DNA of 64,000 bases from Actinomycetes bacterium (GTDB taxonomy: Bacteria > Actinomycetota > Aquicultoria > Aquicultorales > Aquicultoraceae). Below, one piece after another: positions 31,412 through 40,976 of this stretch. Position numbers and translations under genes: made by a program. Positions within the stretch are counted from its first letter, which is position 1. The number at the start of each line of letters is the position of its first letter. The notes beneath the pieces were generated by a model, which worked only from the letters and a program-made list of their open reading frames with translations, made no database searches and had not been told where the DNA came from. Location of the stretch: positions 1-64,000 of the forward strand of contig JAJYQA010000028.1 in the NCBI GenBank assembly GCA_021794835.1, read 5' to 3'.

Positions 31412-33865
31412 GTGGCGGAAAAATATACTCTGCCGATCACGGGCATGACTTGAGCTTCATGTGTGCGCCGCGTGGAAACGGCGCTCGGGACAGCTCAGGG
31501 CATAAAAAGCGCAAACGTAAGTTTGGCAAGCCAGAAAGCAATCATTGAGGTTGAGGAAGGCAGTAACGTAAGTATTTCTGACCTGGTAAAGGCGGTTGAG
31601 GATTCGGGTTACCATGTCCCGGTTGAGGAGATTGCCATACCAATCGGTGGGATGACGTGCGCGTCCTGTGTAAGAAGGGTTGAACAGGCCCTGCTTAAAG
31701 TAAACGGCGTCGTCTTAGCTAACGTAAATTTGGCAACTGAAAAGGGAACCGTAAAATATATATCCGAGATGGCCAGCCCGAGGGACTTAAAACAGGCGAT
31801 AATAAAGGCAGGCTACAAGGTAAGGGAGCCCGAAGGTGGGAGTACAGGCGCTCAGGTTAAAAGCGATAAGTCGCGAGACGAAGTCGGCCAACTGAAAAAA
31901 CGCCTTATTGTAGCTGCAGCATTAACGGTTATTGTAATGGTTGGAAGCATGCACGAGCTTATCCCCGCGCTTATGCTCATCCCGGATAAGATCCGCTATA
32001 TTATACTGCTTGCGCTTACCACCCCGGTTCAGTTCTGGGCGGGTTGGCGGTTTTACCGCGGGGCGTATCTTACTGCAAAACACGGCGGCACCGACATGAA
32101 TACACTGGTTGCTGTAGGTACATCGGTTGCATATGTATATAGTATCGCAGTCACCTTCTTCCCCGAGTTCTTCAAGGCTCAGGGGATTACGCCGGCCGTT
32201 TATTACGATACGGCAGCAACCATTATCACCTTGATTCTCTTTGGGAGGTACCTTGAGGCCAAAGCTAAGGGGCATGCCTCAGATGCAATAAAGAAACTTT
32301 TGGGCCTGCAGCCTAAGACGGGCCGCATTGTAAAAGATGGTGAGGAGTTGGATATCCCAATTGAGGATATCCAGGTCGGAGACATTGTGTTGGTTCGACC
32401 CGGTAAAAAAGTTCCGGTCGATGGCGTTGTGACTGAGGGATACTCCTCGGTTGACGAATCGGTGATTACCGGCGAGAGCATTCCGGCTGAAAAACGTGAG
32501 GGTGACGAGGTAATCGGTGCAACCATCAATAAAACTGGCTCGTTTAAGTTTAGGGCGACCAAGGTGGGCAGCGAGACCGCGCTTGCGCAGATTGTGAGGC
32601 TTGTTGAGGAAGCACAGGGATCTAAAGCCCCGATCCAGAGACTTGCCGACGTCGTGGCAAGCTACTTTGTCCCGACAGTTATATCAATTGCAGTTTTAAC
32701 TTTTATTATTTGGATGATATTTGGGCCGAAGCCGGCCTTCACGGTTGCGCTCCTAAACTTTATCGCGGTCTTGATTATTGCTTGCCCGTGCTCACTGGGT
32801 CTGGCAACGCCGACTGCTATTATGGTTGGGACAGGCCAGGGCGCGCAAAACGGTATCCTAATAAGGGATGCCCAAGCCTTGGAGAACGCGCATAAGATAA
32901 ACACAATTATTTTGGATAAGACGGGCACACTCACGCAGGGTAAGCCAGCGGTGACCGATATTGTCGGAAGCAACGGCTTTACCGAGGCTGATGTGTTGAG
33001 GTTTGCCGCATCTGCCGAGAGGGGATCTGAACATCCCCTGGGCGAGGCTATTGTGACAAGGGCCAAGGAAATGAGTCTTGCGCTTACTGAGCCAAGTAAC
33101 TTTGAGTCCTTCACCGGGCGCGGTATCGGCGCAGACGTCGACGGTCATTCTATTGTTATGGGTAACTCGCGTTTGATGGAAGATCGCGGTATTGTGCTTG
33201 ACGGCGCGCTTGAGCGTGTGCTTTCCCTATCTGGTGAAGGAAAGACCCCGATGCTTGTTGCGGTTGATTCAAGAATTGCCGGGATTATTGCAGTTGCCGA
33301 TATCCTTAAGCCAAACTCGGCTACGGCGGTTAAAAGGCTTCACGAGATGGGTCTTGAAGTCGTCATGCTGACCGGAGATAACGAAAGAACTGCTGCGGCG
33401 ATTGCAAGGCAGGCCGGTGTAGATCGCGTGCTGGCCGAGGTTCTTCCGGCAGATAAGGCAATTGAGGTAAAACGCCTGCAAGAAGAGGGCAAGATAGTTG
33501 CAATGGTAGGCGATGGTATAAACGATGCGCCGGCCCTGGCGCAGGCCGATATCGGCATTTCGATTGGCACCGGAACCGACGTTGCAATTGAGGCATCAGA
33601 CATCACGCTAGTGGGCGGAGATTTACAGGGTCTAGTAACGGCGATTGCCTTAAGCCGTAAGACGCTAAAGACGATTTACCAGAATTTATTCTGGGCGTTT
33701 GTCTATAACGCTGTCTTGATACCGGTGGCCGCGGGCGCGCTTTACCCGATATGGCATATTAAACTAAATCCAATGCTTGCCGCGCTTGCGATGGCATTTA
33801 GCTCGGTCTCGGTTGTTTCTAACTCGCTTAGGCTAAAACGGTTTAAGGCACCAAGGGCCGGTTAA
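31412..33865 (+). CDS. copA: Cu(I)-exporting P1B-type ATPase CopA, putative selenoprotein (Sec14)
   Basis: The ATPase exports Cu(I). From GTG 31412 (AAGGA at 31401-31405) the frame encodes two HMA metal-binding domains. HMA2 has the normal GMTCASC (about residue 86). In HMA1 the same motif reads GMT-TGA-ASC: an in-frame TGA at 31451-31453 replaces the first copper-binding Cys. The core is intact: eight helices, CPC in [20 protein letters not shown] phosphorylation site, SEHPLGEA and [17 protein letters not shown] hairpin with a G in its loop starts 11 bases after the TGA and its loop 17 bases after, as required for selenocysteine insertion. If TGA were a stop, translation would have to restart at GTG 31463, which has no ribosome-binding site. 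Alternative: a nonsense mutation or sequence error. Confidence 0.75.
31451..31484 (+). promoter_or_regulatory. Candidate bacterial SECIS element in copA
   Basis: After TGA (31451-31453) the bases GCGCCG (31465-31470) and CGGCGC (31479-31484) form a perfect six-pair GC stem around the loop CGTGGAAA (31471-31478). The loop begins 17 bases after the TGA, has eight bases and a G in its second position. These values fall within the ranges used to define bacterial SECIS elements. The equivalent bases in the second HMA domain (Cys codon TGC) form no such hairpin. Confidence 0.6.
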
Positions 33866-33940
33866 TCCTAGAATGATCTAGCGGTATCTGGATTGCATAA
33901 AGTAATCAAGAATAGGAAAATATATATAGGGATGTAGTAT

Positions 33941-33964
33941 AAGGCCCAACTTCTGTTGGGCCTT
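33941..33964 (+). terminator. Hairpin after copA
   Basis: AAGGCCCAAC (33941-33950) and GTTGGGCCTT (33955-33964) pair perfectly around TTCT. There is no long T-run, so termination may be partial. It lies 76 bases after the copA stop and just ahead of the phosphoesterase gene. Confidence 0.6.
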
Positions 33965-33998
33965 GGCTATACATTGATTTATGAGGTAGGTTGATTGC

Positions 33999-34781
33999 AT
34001 GGCTATAGAATCGTATAAAATCGCACATATGTCCGATATCCACTGCGGAGACCCCCGGTTTAGCGATGAGCTTTTTGCAAGCGCAATTCGCGAGGTAAAC
34101 GAGGCGGAACCCAATGTTGTGATAATCTGTGGCGATTTAACTGTTGCCGGGTATGAAGATCAGTTTGTACAGGCCAAAGAATATATAGACATGATCGAGT
34201 GCCCCATTAAGATTGTGGTACCGGGTAATCACGACAGCCGGAACCTTGGCTACCTGTATTTTGAGGGTATTTTTGGTTCCCGGTATAGAACACTTGATCT
34301 ACAATTTGGGATGCGGTCTAAAGAGAATTTCGAGGAGCGGATAAAATTTGTGGCGGTAGACTCAACCAAGCCGGACCTAAACGATGGCGAGGTTGGTCGT
34401 GAGCACTACGGCTGGCTAAGAGAAGAGTTTACCGAGCCGCACACTTTCAAAGTGTTCGTTTTACACCATCACCTGGTGAGCGTCCCGGGAACCGGCCGCG
34501 AGCGAAACATTGTACTGGATGCCGGAGATGTACTCGCGCTTCTTCGCGGGGCGGGCGTGAATCTTGTCCTTTGTGGGCACAAGCACGTCCCTTATGTTTG
34601 GATGCTCTCCAACACGCTTATTATAAATAGCGGTACGGTTTCCACTCTGCGCACGCGTGGCTATACCCCACCATCCTACAACCTCATCAACATTATGCCG
34701 GAAGAAGTGGTCGTATTCACCAAAACCCCCGGCGAGAATTTTATCGAGGAGTTTTCTTTCCCAAGGTACCCTGTGTATTGA
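33999..34781 (+). CDS. Calcineurin-like metallophosphoesterase
   Basis: The 260-residue protein has all family blocks: HMSDIHCGD (metal ligands Asp and His), ICGDLTVAG, VVPGNHDSRN, the LHHHLV histidine and the LCGHKHVPY block. It coordinates two metals and hydrolyses a phosphoester, perhaps a cyclic nucleotide or nucleic acid; the substrate is unknown. No signal peptide is present, so it is cytoplasmic. The ATG start has TAGGTTG upstream, a weak site. It is a single-gene unit between the copA hairpin and the Lon-like protease gene. Confidence 0.85.
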   Translation: MAIESYKIAHMSDIHCGDPRFSDELFASAIREVNEAEPNVVIICGDLTVAGYEDQFVQAKEYIDMIECPIKIVVPGNHDSRNLGYLYFEGIFGSRYRTLDLQFGMRSKENFEERIKFVAVDSTKPDLNDGEVGREHYGWLREEFTEPHTFKVFVLHHHLVSVPGTGRERNIVLDAGDVLALLRGAGVNLVLCGHKHVPYVWMLSNTLIINSGTVSTLRTRGYTPPSYNLINIMPEEVVVFTKTPGENFIEEFSFPRYPVY

Positions 34782-34912
34782 AAAGTGGGTCTAGAGTGAG
34801 GGTTAATTCGAAGTTTCCTAGGTCTGCTCACCATTTAACCGGTTATATTGTTTTTAATTCGCCAAAAGAGGGTAAATCTCAGACTAACGAGTTTTGAGTA
34901 AGGGGGAAATTG

Positions 34913-37393
34913 ATGGGCGGACTAATAAACCTTAAAAGAATTACAACTAAATTTAATGAGGTCAGCGTCGAAGAATTACGACGTGAGTGTGACCCCTCGA
35001 CGTTTAAATTTACCTCGACTCAGGAGGTGGAGCCACTTCAGGGCACAATCGGTCAGGAAAGGGCAGTTGAGTCCATAGAGTTTGGTCTTGGTATCAAGAC
35101 CAAGGGGTTTAATATCTATGCCGCAGGTCCTTCCGGGACAGGTAAAACATCGACGGTTAAAGATTATATCGAAATGATGGCAAAACGAGAGCCGGTGCCA
35201 AACGATTGGTGTTACGTAAACAATTTCAACGACCCGGATCGCCCACTTACTATATCTCTTCCGGCCGGGCAAGGTAGGGATTTAGCAAAGGACATGGACG
35301 ATCTTATAGCACATGCACGGGATGAGATTCCAAAGGCATTTGAGAGCAAGGAGTATGAGGAGAGAAAGACCCGCATAGCAAATGAACTAGAGTCTGAGCG
35401 TGAAAAAGCTTTCTCCGAGATCGAGAAGAAGGCTGAGCAGCGAGGATTCGCTGTTGACATAACAACCGCTGGTATAATTACCATACCACTGGTTAAAGGA
35501 AGGCCCCTAAGAAGGGAGGAATTTAACCTACTACCGGATGACCAAAGAAAGGAAATACAAGGCAAGGGCGAAGAGCTACAATCAGAGATAAATGAGGTGC
35601 TCACTAACATAAGAAAGCTCGAGAAGGAAACCAAAGACAAAGTTCAGGGGCTCGATAAAGAGATAGCTCTTTTTGCAATCGGGCATCTGTTGCAAGACTT
35701 ACGCGGCAAATATAGTGCCTACGCCAAGGTCTTGAATTATCTCAACCAGGTTGAAAAAGACATTATTGAAAATCTGGATGATTTCCGCATAACCGAGAAA
35801 CCCGCAGTTCCGATTCCCGGCCTTGAGGCCCTGCAAAGGCCAGCCAGTTTTGATAGGTATAAAGTCAACGTAGTTATAAACAACGGGGACTTAAAAGGCG
35901 CGCCGGTTGTGATTGAGCTTAATCCGTCGTATTACAATCTGATTGGTAAAACCGAGTATCGAGCTCAGTTCGGTGCGATGAGCACCGACTTTACGATGAT
36001 AAAGTCCGGCGCGCTTCACCGGGCAAACGGCGGCTACTTAATAGCCCATGCGCTGGATGTCCTTACAAGCCCGTTGGCTTGGGACGCGCTAAAGAGGGCC
36101 ATAAGAAGCGAGGAGATAAGAATTGAGCTCATGGGCGAGCAGTACCGGGTAATACCGGCAACGACGATTAAACCTGAGCCAATACCCTTAAACATCAAGA
36201 TAGTACTTATAGGAAGCCCGTATATCTATACACTTCTTTACAATCTGGATGAGGACTTCCGCGAGCTTTTTAAAGTCAAGGCGGACTTTAACATTGAGAT
36301 GGACCGAAACGATGAACATGTCCAAAAGTATGCCAACTTTGTCAGCGAGCAAGTCCAGGAGGCTAAGTTAAAACCCTTTGACCCATCGGGAGTTGCGCGA
36401 ATTGTTGAGTACGGCTCCTGGTTAGCCGGTGACCAAAAGAAGCTCTCTACCCGGTTTATGGATGTCGGGGACTTGGTGAGTGAGGCAAGTTATTGGGCAA
36501 GTACCGATAGCACTGATTTAGTCTCGGCAAAGCATGTCGACCAGGCGGAGCACCATAAAAAGTTCCGCTCCAACATGATTGAATCGAAAATTCAGGAAAT
36601 GATTGAGCGCAACATGATCTTAATCCAGACCGAAGGGGAGATTGTCGGCCAAATAAACGCACTCTCCATCATAAGCCTTGGCGACTACTACTTCGGGCAG
36701 CCGTCTAGGATAACGGCTAAGGTTCACCTGGGGAAAAAAGGCGTAATCAATATCGAGCGGGAGATTCACCAAAGTGGGCCATCGCATAGTAAAGGCGTAC
36801 TCATACTTACAAACTATCTCGCGGGGATGTACGCAACCGACAAGCCGCTGTCAGTTTCGGCAAGTATTACATTTGAACAGAACTACTCGGGCGTCGACGG
36901 AGATAGTGCCTCAAGCACTGAGCTTTACGTGCTTCTCTCGGCCCTGTCCGGAGTCCCCATAAAACAGAACTTTGCAGTGACCGGCTCGGTTAACCAGCGA
37001 GGCGAAATTCAGCCGATCGGCGGAGTTAATCGCAAAATAGAAGGATTTTTCGATATTTGCAAGGCAAGGGGGCTAACCGGAGACCAGGGAGTGCTGATCC
37101 CGCACCAAAATGTTGTAAACCTTATGCTTAAGCAAGAAGTAATTGATGCTGTAAAAGAGGGCAAATTCCATATCTACCCAGTTAAGTCGATCGATGAGGG
37201 AATTGAGACACTAACCGGCGTTGAAGCAGGTGGGCGAACCGAAGAAGGAGTCTTTTCAGAGGGCACGATACATTACCTGGTTGACCAGAAACTAAAGCGG
37301 ATGGCCGAGCTCTTAAGAGAGTATGAGGCACCTGAGATCGAAGAAAAAGAGGAAGAGGAAGGGAAAGGAGAAGCCGCACAGCCACAAAGTTGA
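34913..37393 (+). CDS. Lon-like ATP-dependent protease (AAA_32 / LonC-type)
   Basis: The 826-residue protein has a Walker A motif GPSGTGKTST (about residue 65), a long inserted coiled-coil (residues ~130-260, rich in Glu/Lys) and a C-terminal Lon protease domain. The catalytic Ser lies in GVDGDSASS and the Lys in GGVNRKIEGFF. There is no N-terminal substrate domain of classical Lon. Such proteins resemble the archaeal/thermophile Lon-related group and degrade damaged proteins, though ATPase activity in this subgroup varies. ATG 34913 is chosen (AGGGGGA six bases ahead). The C-terminal tail is Glu-rich. It ends in a strong bidirectional terminator. Confidence 0.88.
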   Translation: MGGLINLKRITTKFNEVSVEELRRECDPSTFKFTSTQEVEPLQGTIGQERAVESIEFGLGIKTKGFNIYAAGPSGTGKTSTVKDYIEMMAKREPVPNDWCYVNNFNDPDRPLTISLPAGQGRDLAKDMDDLIAHARDEIPKAFESKEYEERKTRIANELESEREKAFSEIEKKAEQRGFAVDITTAGIITIPLVKGRPLRREEFNLLPDDQRKEIQGKGEELQSEINEVLTNIRKLEKETKDKVQGLDKEIALFAIGHLLQDLRGKYSAYAKVLNYLNQVEKDIIENLDDFRITEKPAVPIPGLEALQRPASFDRYKVNVVINNGDLKGAPVVIELNPSYYNLIGKTEYRAQFGAMSTDFTMIKSGALHRANGGYLIAHALDVLTSPLAWDALKRAIRSEEIRIELMGEQYRVIPATTIKPEPIPLNIKIVLIGSPYIYTLLYNLDEDFRELFKVKADFNIEMDRNDEHVQKYANFVSEQVQEAKLKPFDPSGVARIVEYGSWLAGDQKKLSTRFMDVGDLVSEASYWASTDSTDLVSAKHVDQAEHHKKFRSNMIESKIQEMIERNMILIQTEGEIVGQINALSIISLGDYYFGQPSRITAKVHLGKKGVINIEREIHQSGPSHSKGVLILTNYLAGMYATDKPLSVSASITFEQNYSGVDGDSASSTELYVLLSALSGVPIKQNFAVTGSVNQRGEIQPIGGVNRKIEGFFDICKARGLTGDQGVLIPHQNVVNLMLKQEVIDAVKEGKFHIYPVKSIDEGIETLTGVEAGGRTEEGVFSEGTIHYLVDQKLKRMAELLREYEAPEIEEKEEEEGKGEAAQPQS

Positions 37394-37410
37394 CAGCTTT
37401 ACTTGAGCTA

Positions 37411-37442
37411 AAAAAGCGGCCGCGGTTCAAGCGGCCGCTTTT
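37411..37442. terminator. Bidirectional Rho-independent terminator
   Basis: AAAAA precedes GCGGCCGC (37416-37423), the loop GGTTCAA and a second GCGGCCGC (37431-37438), followed by TTTT. It works for the protease gene on the plus strand and for the BON gene on the minus strand. On the minus strand the last codons and stop of the BON gene (37427) lie inside the stem. Confidence 0.85.
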
Positions 37443-38086
37443 ACTATTAACTCGTTTATTACATCCCTGACTCCAGGTGTCCACCAGGCGATATCAGAGG
37501 CGATCCACTTTTGCGTGTAGTCGCTTACCGTTCCTCTTAGATAAACAATTGCATCGGTGACACCGATATTGATGTTTCTCATGTCAATTCTGGTATCTCT
37601 TGCAAGGCTTGCGACCACATCTTCCTGGATATCCTGATCCATCCTTTCAACCGCCGGCGTGACGACAATGTTGTTTATCACGTCGGTAACCCCGGGGGTC
37701 AGCCAGGCATCGCTCTCCGCGGCGTTTTTCTCCGCCATAGTAGGGACCGAACCGCTTAAGACAACAATCCCGTTGGCAACCCGTGCCATAATATTTATCT
37801 CATCTACAAGCACGTCTCGGCGCAGCGCGGCGTATATATCATCCTGTATCTCTTGGTCTGATCTAATGATAGTTGGTCTTACTACAAGATTATTTATTAC
37901 GTCAGCTACTCCCTTTATGCGACTTGCTATTTGAGAAGCATCGAGCTTTTGCGTGTAAGTATCAACCGTACCGCTTAGAGTCACCACCCCGCCTACAACA
38001 TCAACATCTATACTTGCGGCGTTAACTCTTACATCCCATGTAAGAGCATCCTGTACATCAGATAATATCTCTTGATCACTTGGCAT
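37427..38086 (-). CDS. Triple BON-domain protein
   Basis: Three BON repeats of ~70 residues each start with SDQEILSDVQDAL, SDQEIQDDIYAAL and MDQDIQEDVVASL and end with ADVINNLVV, TDVINNIVV and RDVINELIV. BON domains bind phospholipid or other ligands and are common in osmotic-shock and periplasmic proteins. No signal peptide is seen, so the location is unclear. The ATG at 38086 is chosen because AAGGAG lies directly ahead; an upstream frame extension to 38119 lacks support. Confidence 0.8.
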   Translation of the reverse strand: MPSDQEILSDVQDALTWDVRVNAASIDVDVVGGVVTLSGTVDTYTQKLDASQIASRIKGVADVINNLVVRPTIIRSDQEIQDDIYAALRRDVLVDEINIMARVANGIVVLSGSVPTMAEKNAAESDAWLTPGVTDVINNIVVTPAVERMDQDIQEDVVASLARDTRIDMRNINIGVTDAIVYLRGTVSDYTQKWIASDIAWWTPGVRDVINELIVKAAA

Positions 38087-38164
38087 TTTGGGCTCCTTCC
38101 ACCAAAGACGAAAATACACCTAATTCCTTACTACCCAGAAAAATTGCCTTTAGGCGATTTTTCA

Positions 38165-38280
38165 GAGATTAGAAATTAGTAGTAAGTAGATTGAATTATT
38201 AAGGGATAAGAATAGATTAATGAAGGTTATTTTGACTCATGAGCAGTTTCTAATCGGTCTAATCTCTAATTTCTACTTTC
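38165..38280 (+). repeat. Dispersed inverted-repeat element, copy C
   Basis: This copy begins GAGATTAGAAATTAG and ends near TCTAATCTCTAATTTCT, so its ends are inverted repeats of each other. It is collinear with copy A over ~110 bases with a few changes and one small gap. It lies between the BON and DUF362 genes and lacks the 18-base tail and the TACAGC arm seen in copies A and B. Confidence 0.75.
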
Positions 38281-38406
38281 TTATATCAGGTGAGGGAAAA
38301 GAACTGTGTGGCGGCAGTTTGCAACAAACTGCTATAATGTAGGCTTAAGCTGCAAATAGCTCACGATTATGAGTGTTAATTCATTTGATAATCCCAGAGG
38401 TGCGTT

Positions 38407-39504
38407 ATGTCCAAAGTGTTTTTTAGCGATCTTCGTGGAAAAAAGAGTTGGCTTGATAAAACAGGCAAATTATTTGACAGAGCCAATTTTAAGTCGGTCA
38501 TTGAGCCGGGCGATATAGTTGCGATCAAGGTTCATTTTGGGGAGCCGGGGAATACGGCTTTCCTCTCGCCGCTTTTCGTGCGTCGGGTTGTGGACAAAGT
38601 TAAGTCAGCCGGCGGTAAGCCGTTTTTAACCGATGCCAACACGCTTTACGTTGGCGCCCGCTCAAATGCAGTGGATCACCTAACCGCGGCGATTGAGAAC
38701 GGTTTTAGCTATGCAACAGTTGGCGCGCCGCTTATTATAGCCGATGGCGTAAACGGCAAGGATTATGTGGCTATAAACATCGAGGGCAAGCATATAAAAG
38801 AGGCAAAGATCGGAAGCGCGGTTTACCATGCCGACGCTATGATAGCTCTAACCCACTTTAAGGGGCACGAGCTCACCAGTTTTGGCGGCGTGCTAAAAAA
38901 CATAGGTATGGGACTGGGCAGTCGCAGCGCGAAGCAGGTTATGCATTCCGATGTGCTGCCGCAGATAGATCAGAACATCTGTACGAACTGCGCAAAATGC
39001 GTCAAGTGGTGCCCAGAAGGTGCAATCACGGTAACCAAGACAAGCTCGATGATTGACCACTCGAAATGTATTGGATGCGGTGAGTGTACGGTGACATGTA
39101 CGTTCCAGGCGATAGCAGTTAACTGGAAGACCGAGCCCAGGGTTACACAGGAGAAGATAGTCGAGTATGCTTGGGCAGTTATCAAGGACAAGCCAGGCAA
39201 AGTTGGCTTCTTTAACTTTGTCTTAAACGTAAGCCCTGATTGTGACTGCTGGGGCTGGAACGAATCACCAATAGTCCCCGATATTGGTATTCTTGCCTCA
39301 ACCGACCCAATTTCTATTGATCAGGCAAGCGTCGATTTGGTTAACCAAGCTCAGGGTTTGCTTGGGAGTAGGCTCGCCAGCTTCGATGGCGGAGACGGAG
39401 ATAAATTTAAGGCCATCTCGGGTGTGGATTGGCGACCACAGCTTGCCTATGGCGAGAAGATTGGCCTTGGCACAAGAGACTACAAGTTGGTTGAAGTTAA
39501 ATAA
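38407..39504 (+). CDS. DUF362 protein with two 4Fe-4S ferredoxin motifs
   Basis: The N-terminal ~190 residues match DUF362 (IKVHFGEPGNTAFLSPLFVR, ALTHFKGHELTSFGGVLKNI). Two clusters follow: CTNCAKCVKWCPEGAI and CIGCGECTVTCTFQAI. A C-terminal DUF362 continuation contains CDCWGWNESPIVPDIGILAS. The protein is cytoplasmic and is thought to be a redox protein; the reaction is unknown. ATG 38407 has GAGGTGCG ahead. It stands alone. Confidence 0.85.
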   Translation: MSKVFFSDLRGKKSWLDKTGKLFDRANFKSVIEPGDIVAIKVHFGEPGNTAFLSPLFVRRVVDKVKSAGGKPFLTDANTLYVGARSNAVDHLTAAIENGFSYATVGAPLIIADGVNGKDYVAINIEGKHIKEAKIGSAVYHADAMIALTHFKGHELTSFGGVLKNIGMGLGSRSAKQVMHSDVLPQIDQNICTNCAKCVKWCPEGAITVTKTSSMIDHSKCIGCGECTVTCTFQAIAVNWKTEPRVTQEKIVEYAWAVIKDKPGKVGFFNFVLNVSPDCDCWGWNESPIVPDIGILASTDPISIDQASVDLVNQAQGLLGSRLASFDGGDGDKFKAISGVDWRPQLAYGEKIGLGTRDYKLVEVK

Positions 39505-39640
39505 TTTCGAGGTGCGAATTTTTAAATGTCGAATTAAAGACCGGTTAATAGGTGAATGGTGAATAGGAAAAACTGGCGAATTGGTGAACAGGAAATCCCC
39601 TAAGTTTGCCGAACTATGATCATAATAAACAGGAGTTAAC

Positions 39641-40507
39641 ATGTCCGAGGATTCGGGTAAACTCTATGTCTGCGCAACGCCCATCGGAAATCTCGAGGAT
39701 ATAACCCTACGTGCTTTGCGCATACTCAAAGAAGTTGATCTTATTGCGGCAGAGGACACCCGCGTTACCATAAAGCTTCTTTCCCGCTACGGTATCTCGG
39801 CTCCTTTGACAAGCTACCACGAGCACAACGAGGTCGTCAAAGGTAAAGAGCTAATTAAGGATATGAAAGCCGGTAAAACAATAGCATTGGTGTCCGATGC
39901 TGGCATGCCGGGGGTCTCTGATCCCGGCCACCGTCTCATCAGGGCTTGCATTGATGAAGGAGTACCCGTTGAGCCGGTTCCCGGGCCATCGGCCCTTATC
40001 ATCGCACTTGTTATATCCGGGCTTCCCACAGACAGCTTTGTCTTTCAAGGGTTTCTGCCAAGAAAAAAAGGCGAGAGAATGTCTCTTTTAGCGGAGCTTT
40101 TAGGAATAGGGAGAACGGTTGTGTTATTTGAGTCACCCCGGAGAGTCAAGAAAACGCTAGAGGAGATTGTAGGATTAGACCCGGAGCGGGAGACGGTTTT
40201 AGCCCGCGAGCTTACCAAAAAGTTCGAAGAGGTAATAAGAGATACGGCCTCTGAGATTCTTAACCGGTTGGATAAGACTGAGATCAAAGGCGAGATTGTT
40301 CTTCTTTTTGGCCCAAGTAAAAAAGCCGCCGGCGTCATAAGTATAACGTCGGACAAGCTTAGAGAAGCGGTTGTTGGATTAATTAAAAAAGGTATGCCTA
40401 AAAAACTGGCAATCATAGAGGTTGCCAAAAAGTACGGTGCCAATAAACGCATGGTCTACAAAGCCGTCATCGATATTCACGAGAAAGATATTAAAAGGCA
40501 AATATAA
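39641..40507 (+). CDS. rsmI: 16S rRNA 2'-O-methyltransferase RsmI
   Basis: RsmI methylates the ribose of C1402 in 16S rRNA with S-adenosylmethionine. The signature LYVCATPIGNLEDITLRAL and AEDTR appear at the N-terminus, followed by SYHEHNE, ALVSDAGMPGVSDPG and FESPRRV. The length of 288 residues is normal. ATG 39641 with AGGAG upstream is clear. It begins the conserved block rsmI-abrB-metG-tatD, as in Bacillus subtilis (yabC-abrB-metS-yabD). Confidence 0.95.
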   Translation: MSEDSGKLYVCATPIGNLEDITLRALRILKEVDLIAAEDTRVTIKLLSRYGISAPLTSYHEHNEVVKGKELIKDMKAGKTIALVSDAGMPGVSDPGHRLIRACIDEGVPVEPVPGPSALIIALVISGLPTDSFVFQGFLPRKKGERMSLLAELLGIGRTVVLFESPRRVKKTLEEIVGLDPERETVLARELTKKFEEVIRDTASEILNRLDKTEIKGEIVLLFGPSKKAAGVISITSDKLREAVVGLIKKGMPKKLAIIEVAKKYGANKRMVYKAVIDIHEKDIKRQI

Positions 40508-40595
40508 ATCAGCTTTGTACAATTAAATAAACCATTGATTTAACAGCAGCTTATCTTATATAAGAAATAAGAATCTCTTTGAAATCTTGCTTTTG

Positions 40596-40847
40596 CTATA
40601 CTCTCTTATCCGCCATTAGCTCTTTTTTGCAATCCTGGCAGACGTTTTTACCCTTGAAGCTCTCAATTTGTGTACTGCTTCCACAGAATACACAGACCGA
40701 CTGGTACTTCGAGAGAACGATGGAATTTCCATCTACAAAGATCTCCAGAGGGTCTTTAATTTCGATGCCAAAAGTACGTCTAAGCTCCATAGGTATTACA
40801 ATTCTTCCTAATTCATCTACTCGTCTCACGATACCAGTGGACTTCAT
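40596..40847 (-). CDS. abrB: AbrB-family transition regulator with C-terminal zinc-ribbon-like pair
   Basis: The 83-residue protein starts with the SpoVT/AbrB fold: MKSTGIVRRVDELGRIVIPM, ELRRTFGIEIKDPLEIFVDG. It ends with CVFCGSS and VCQDCKK, which can bind zinc. AbrB dimers bind DNA and repress many genes during growth. Gene and orientation match B. subtilis abrB, which is also placed opposite rsmI and metS. A consensus promoter and an AGGAGG site stand upstream. Confidence 0.92.
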   Translation of the reverse strand: MKSTGIVRRVDELGRIVIPMELRRTFGIEIKDPLEIFVDGNSIVLSKYQSVCVFCGSSTQIESFKGKNVCQDCKKELMADKRV

Positions 40848-40888
40848 GGGGTACCTCCTGCTGCTTTCCTTGACAAGTGGTTGTTTAA

Positions 40889-40917
40889 ATTATAGGGTTG
40901 TGGAAAAATTGTGTCAA
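40889..40917 (-). promoter_or_regulatory. Consensus sigma-A promoter of abrB
   Basis: On the minus strand TTGACA (40917-40912), a 17-base spacer and TATAAT (40894-40889) match the full consensus, 42 bases before the abrB start codon. Confidence 0.9.
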
Positions 40918-40976
40918 CGAGGTCTATACTTTTTGTTGATAAAATTTACCAAATTTTATACGAAGGTGGTTCAGGT

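Noticed and set aside
31463-33865. copA starting at GTG 31463 as a truncated gene
   Set aside because: There is no ribosome-binding site ahead of this GTG, it would begin inside the first metal-binding motif, and coding similarity continues upstream to GTG 31412 through the TGA.
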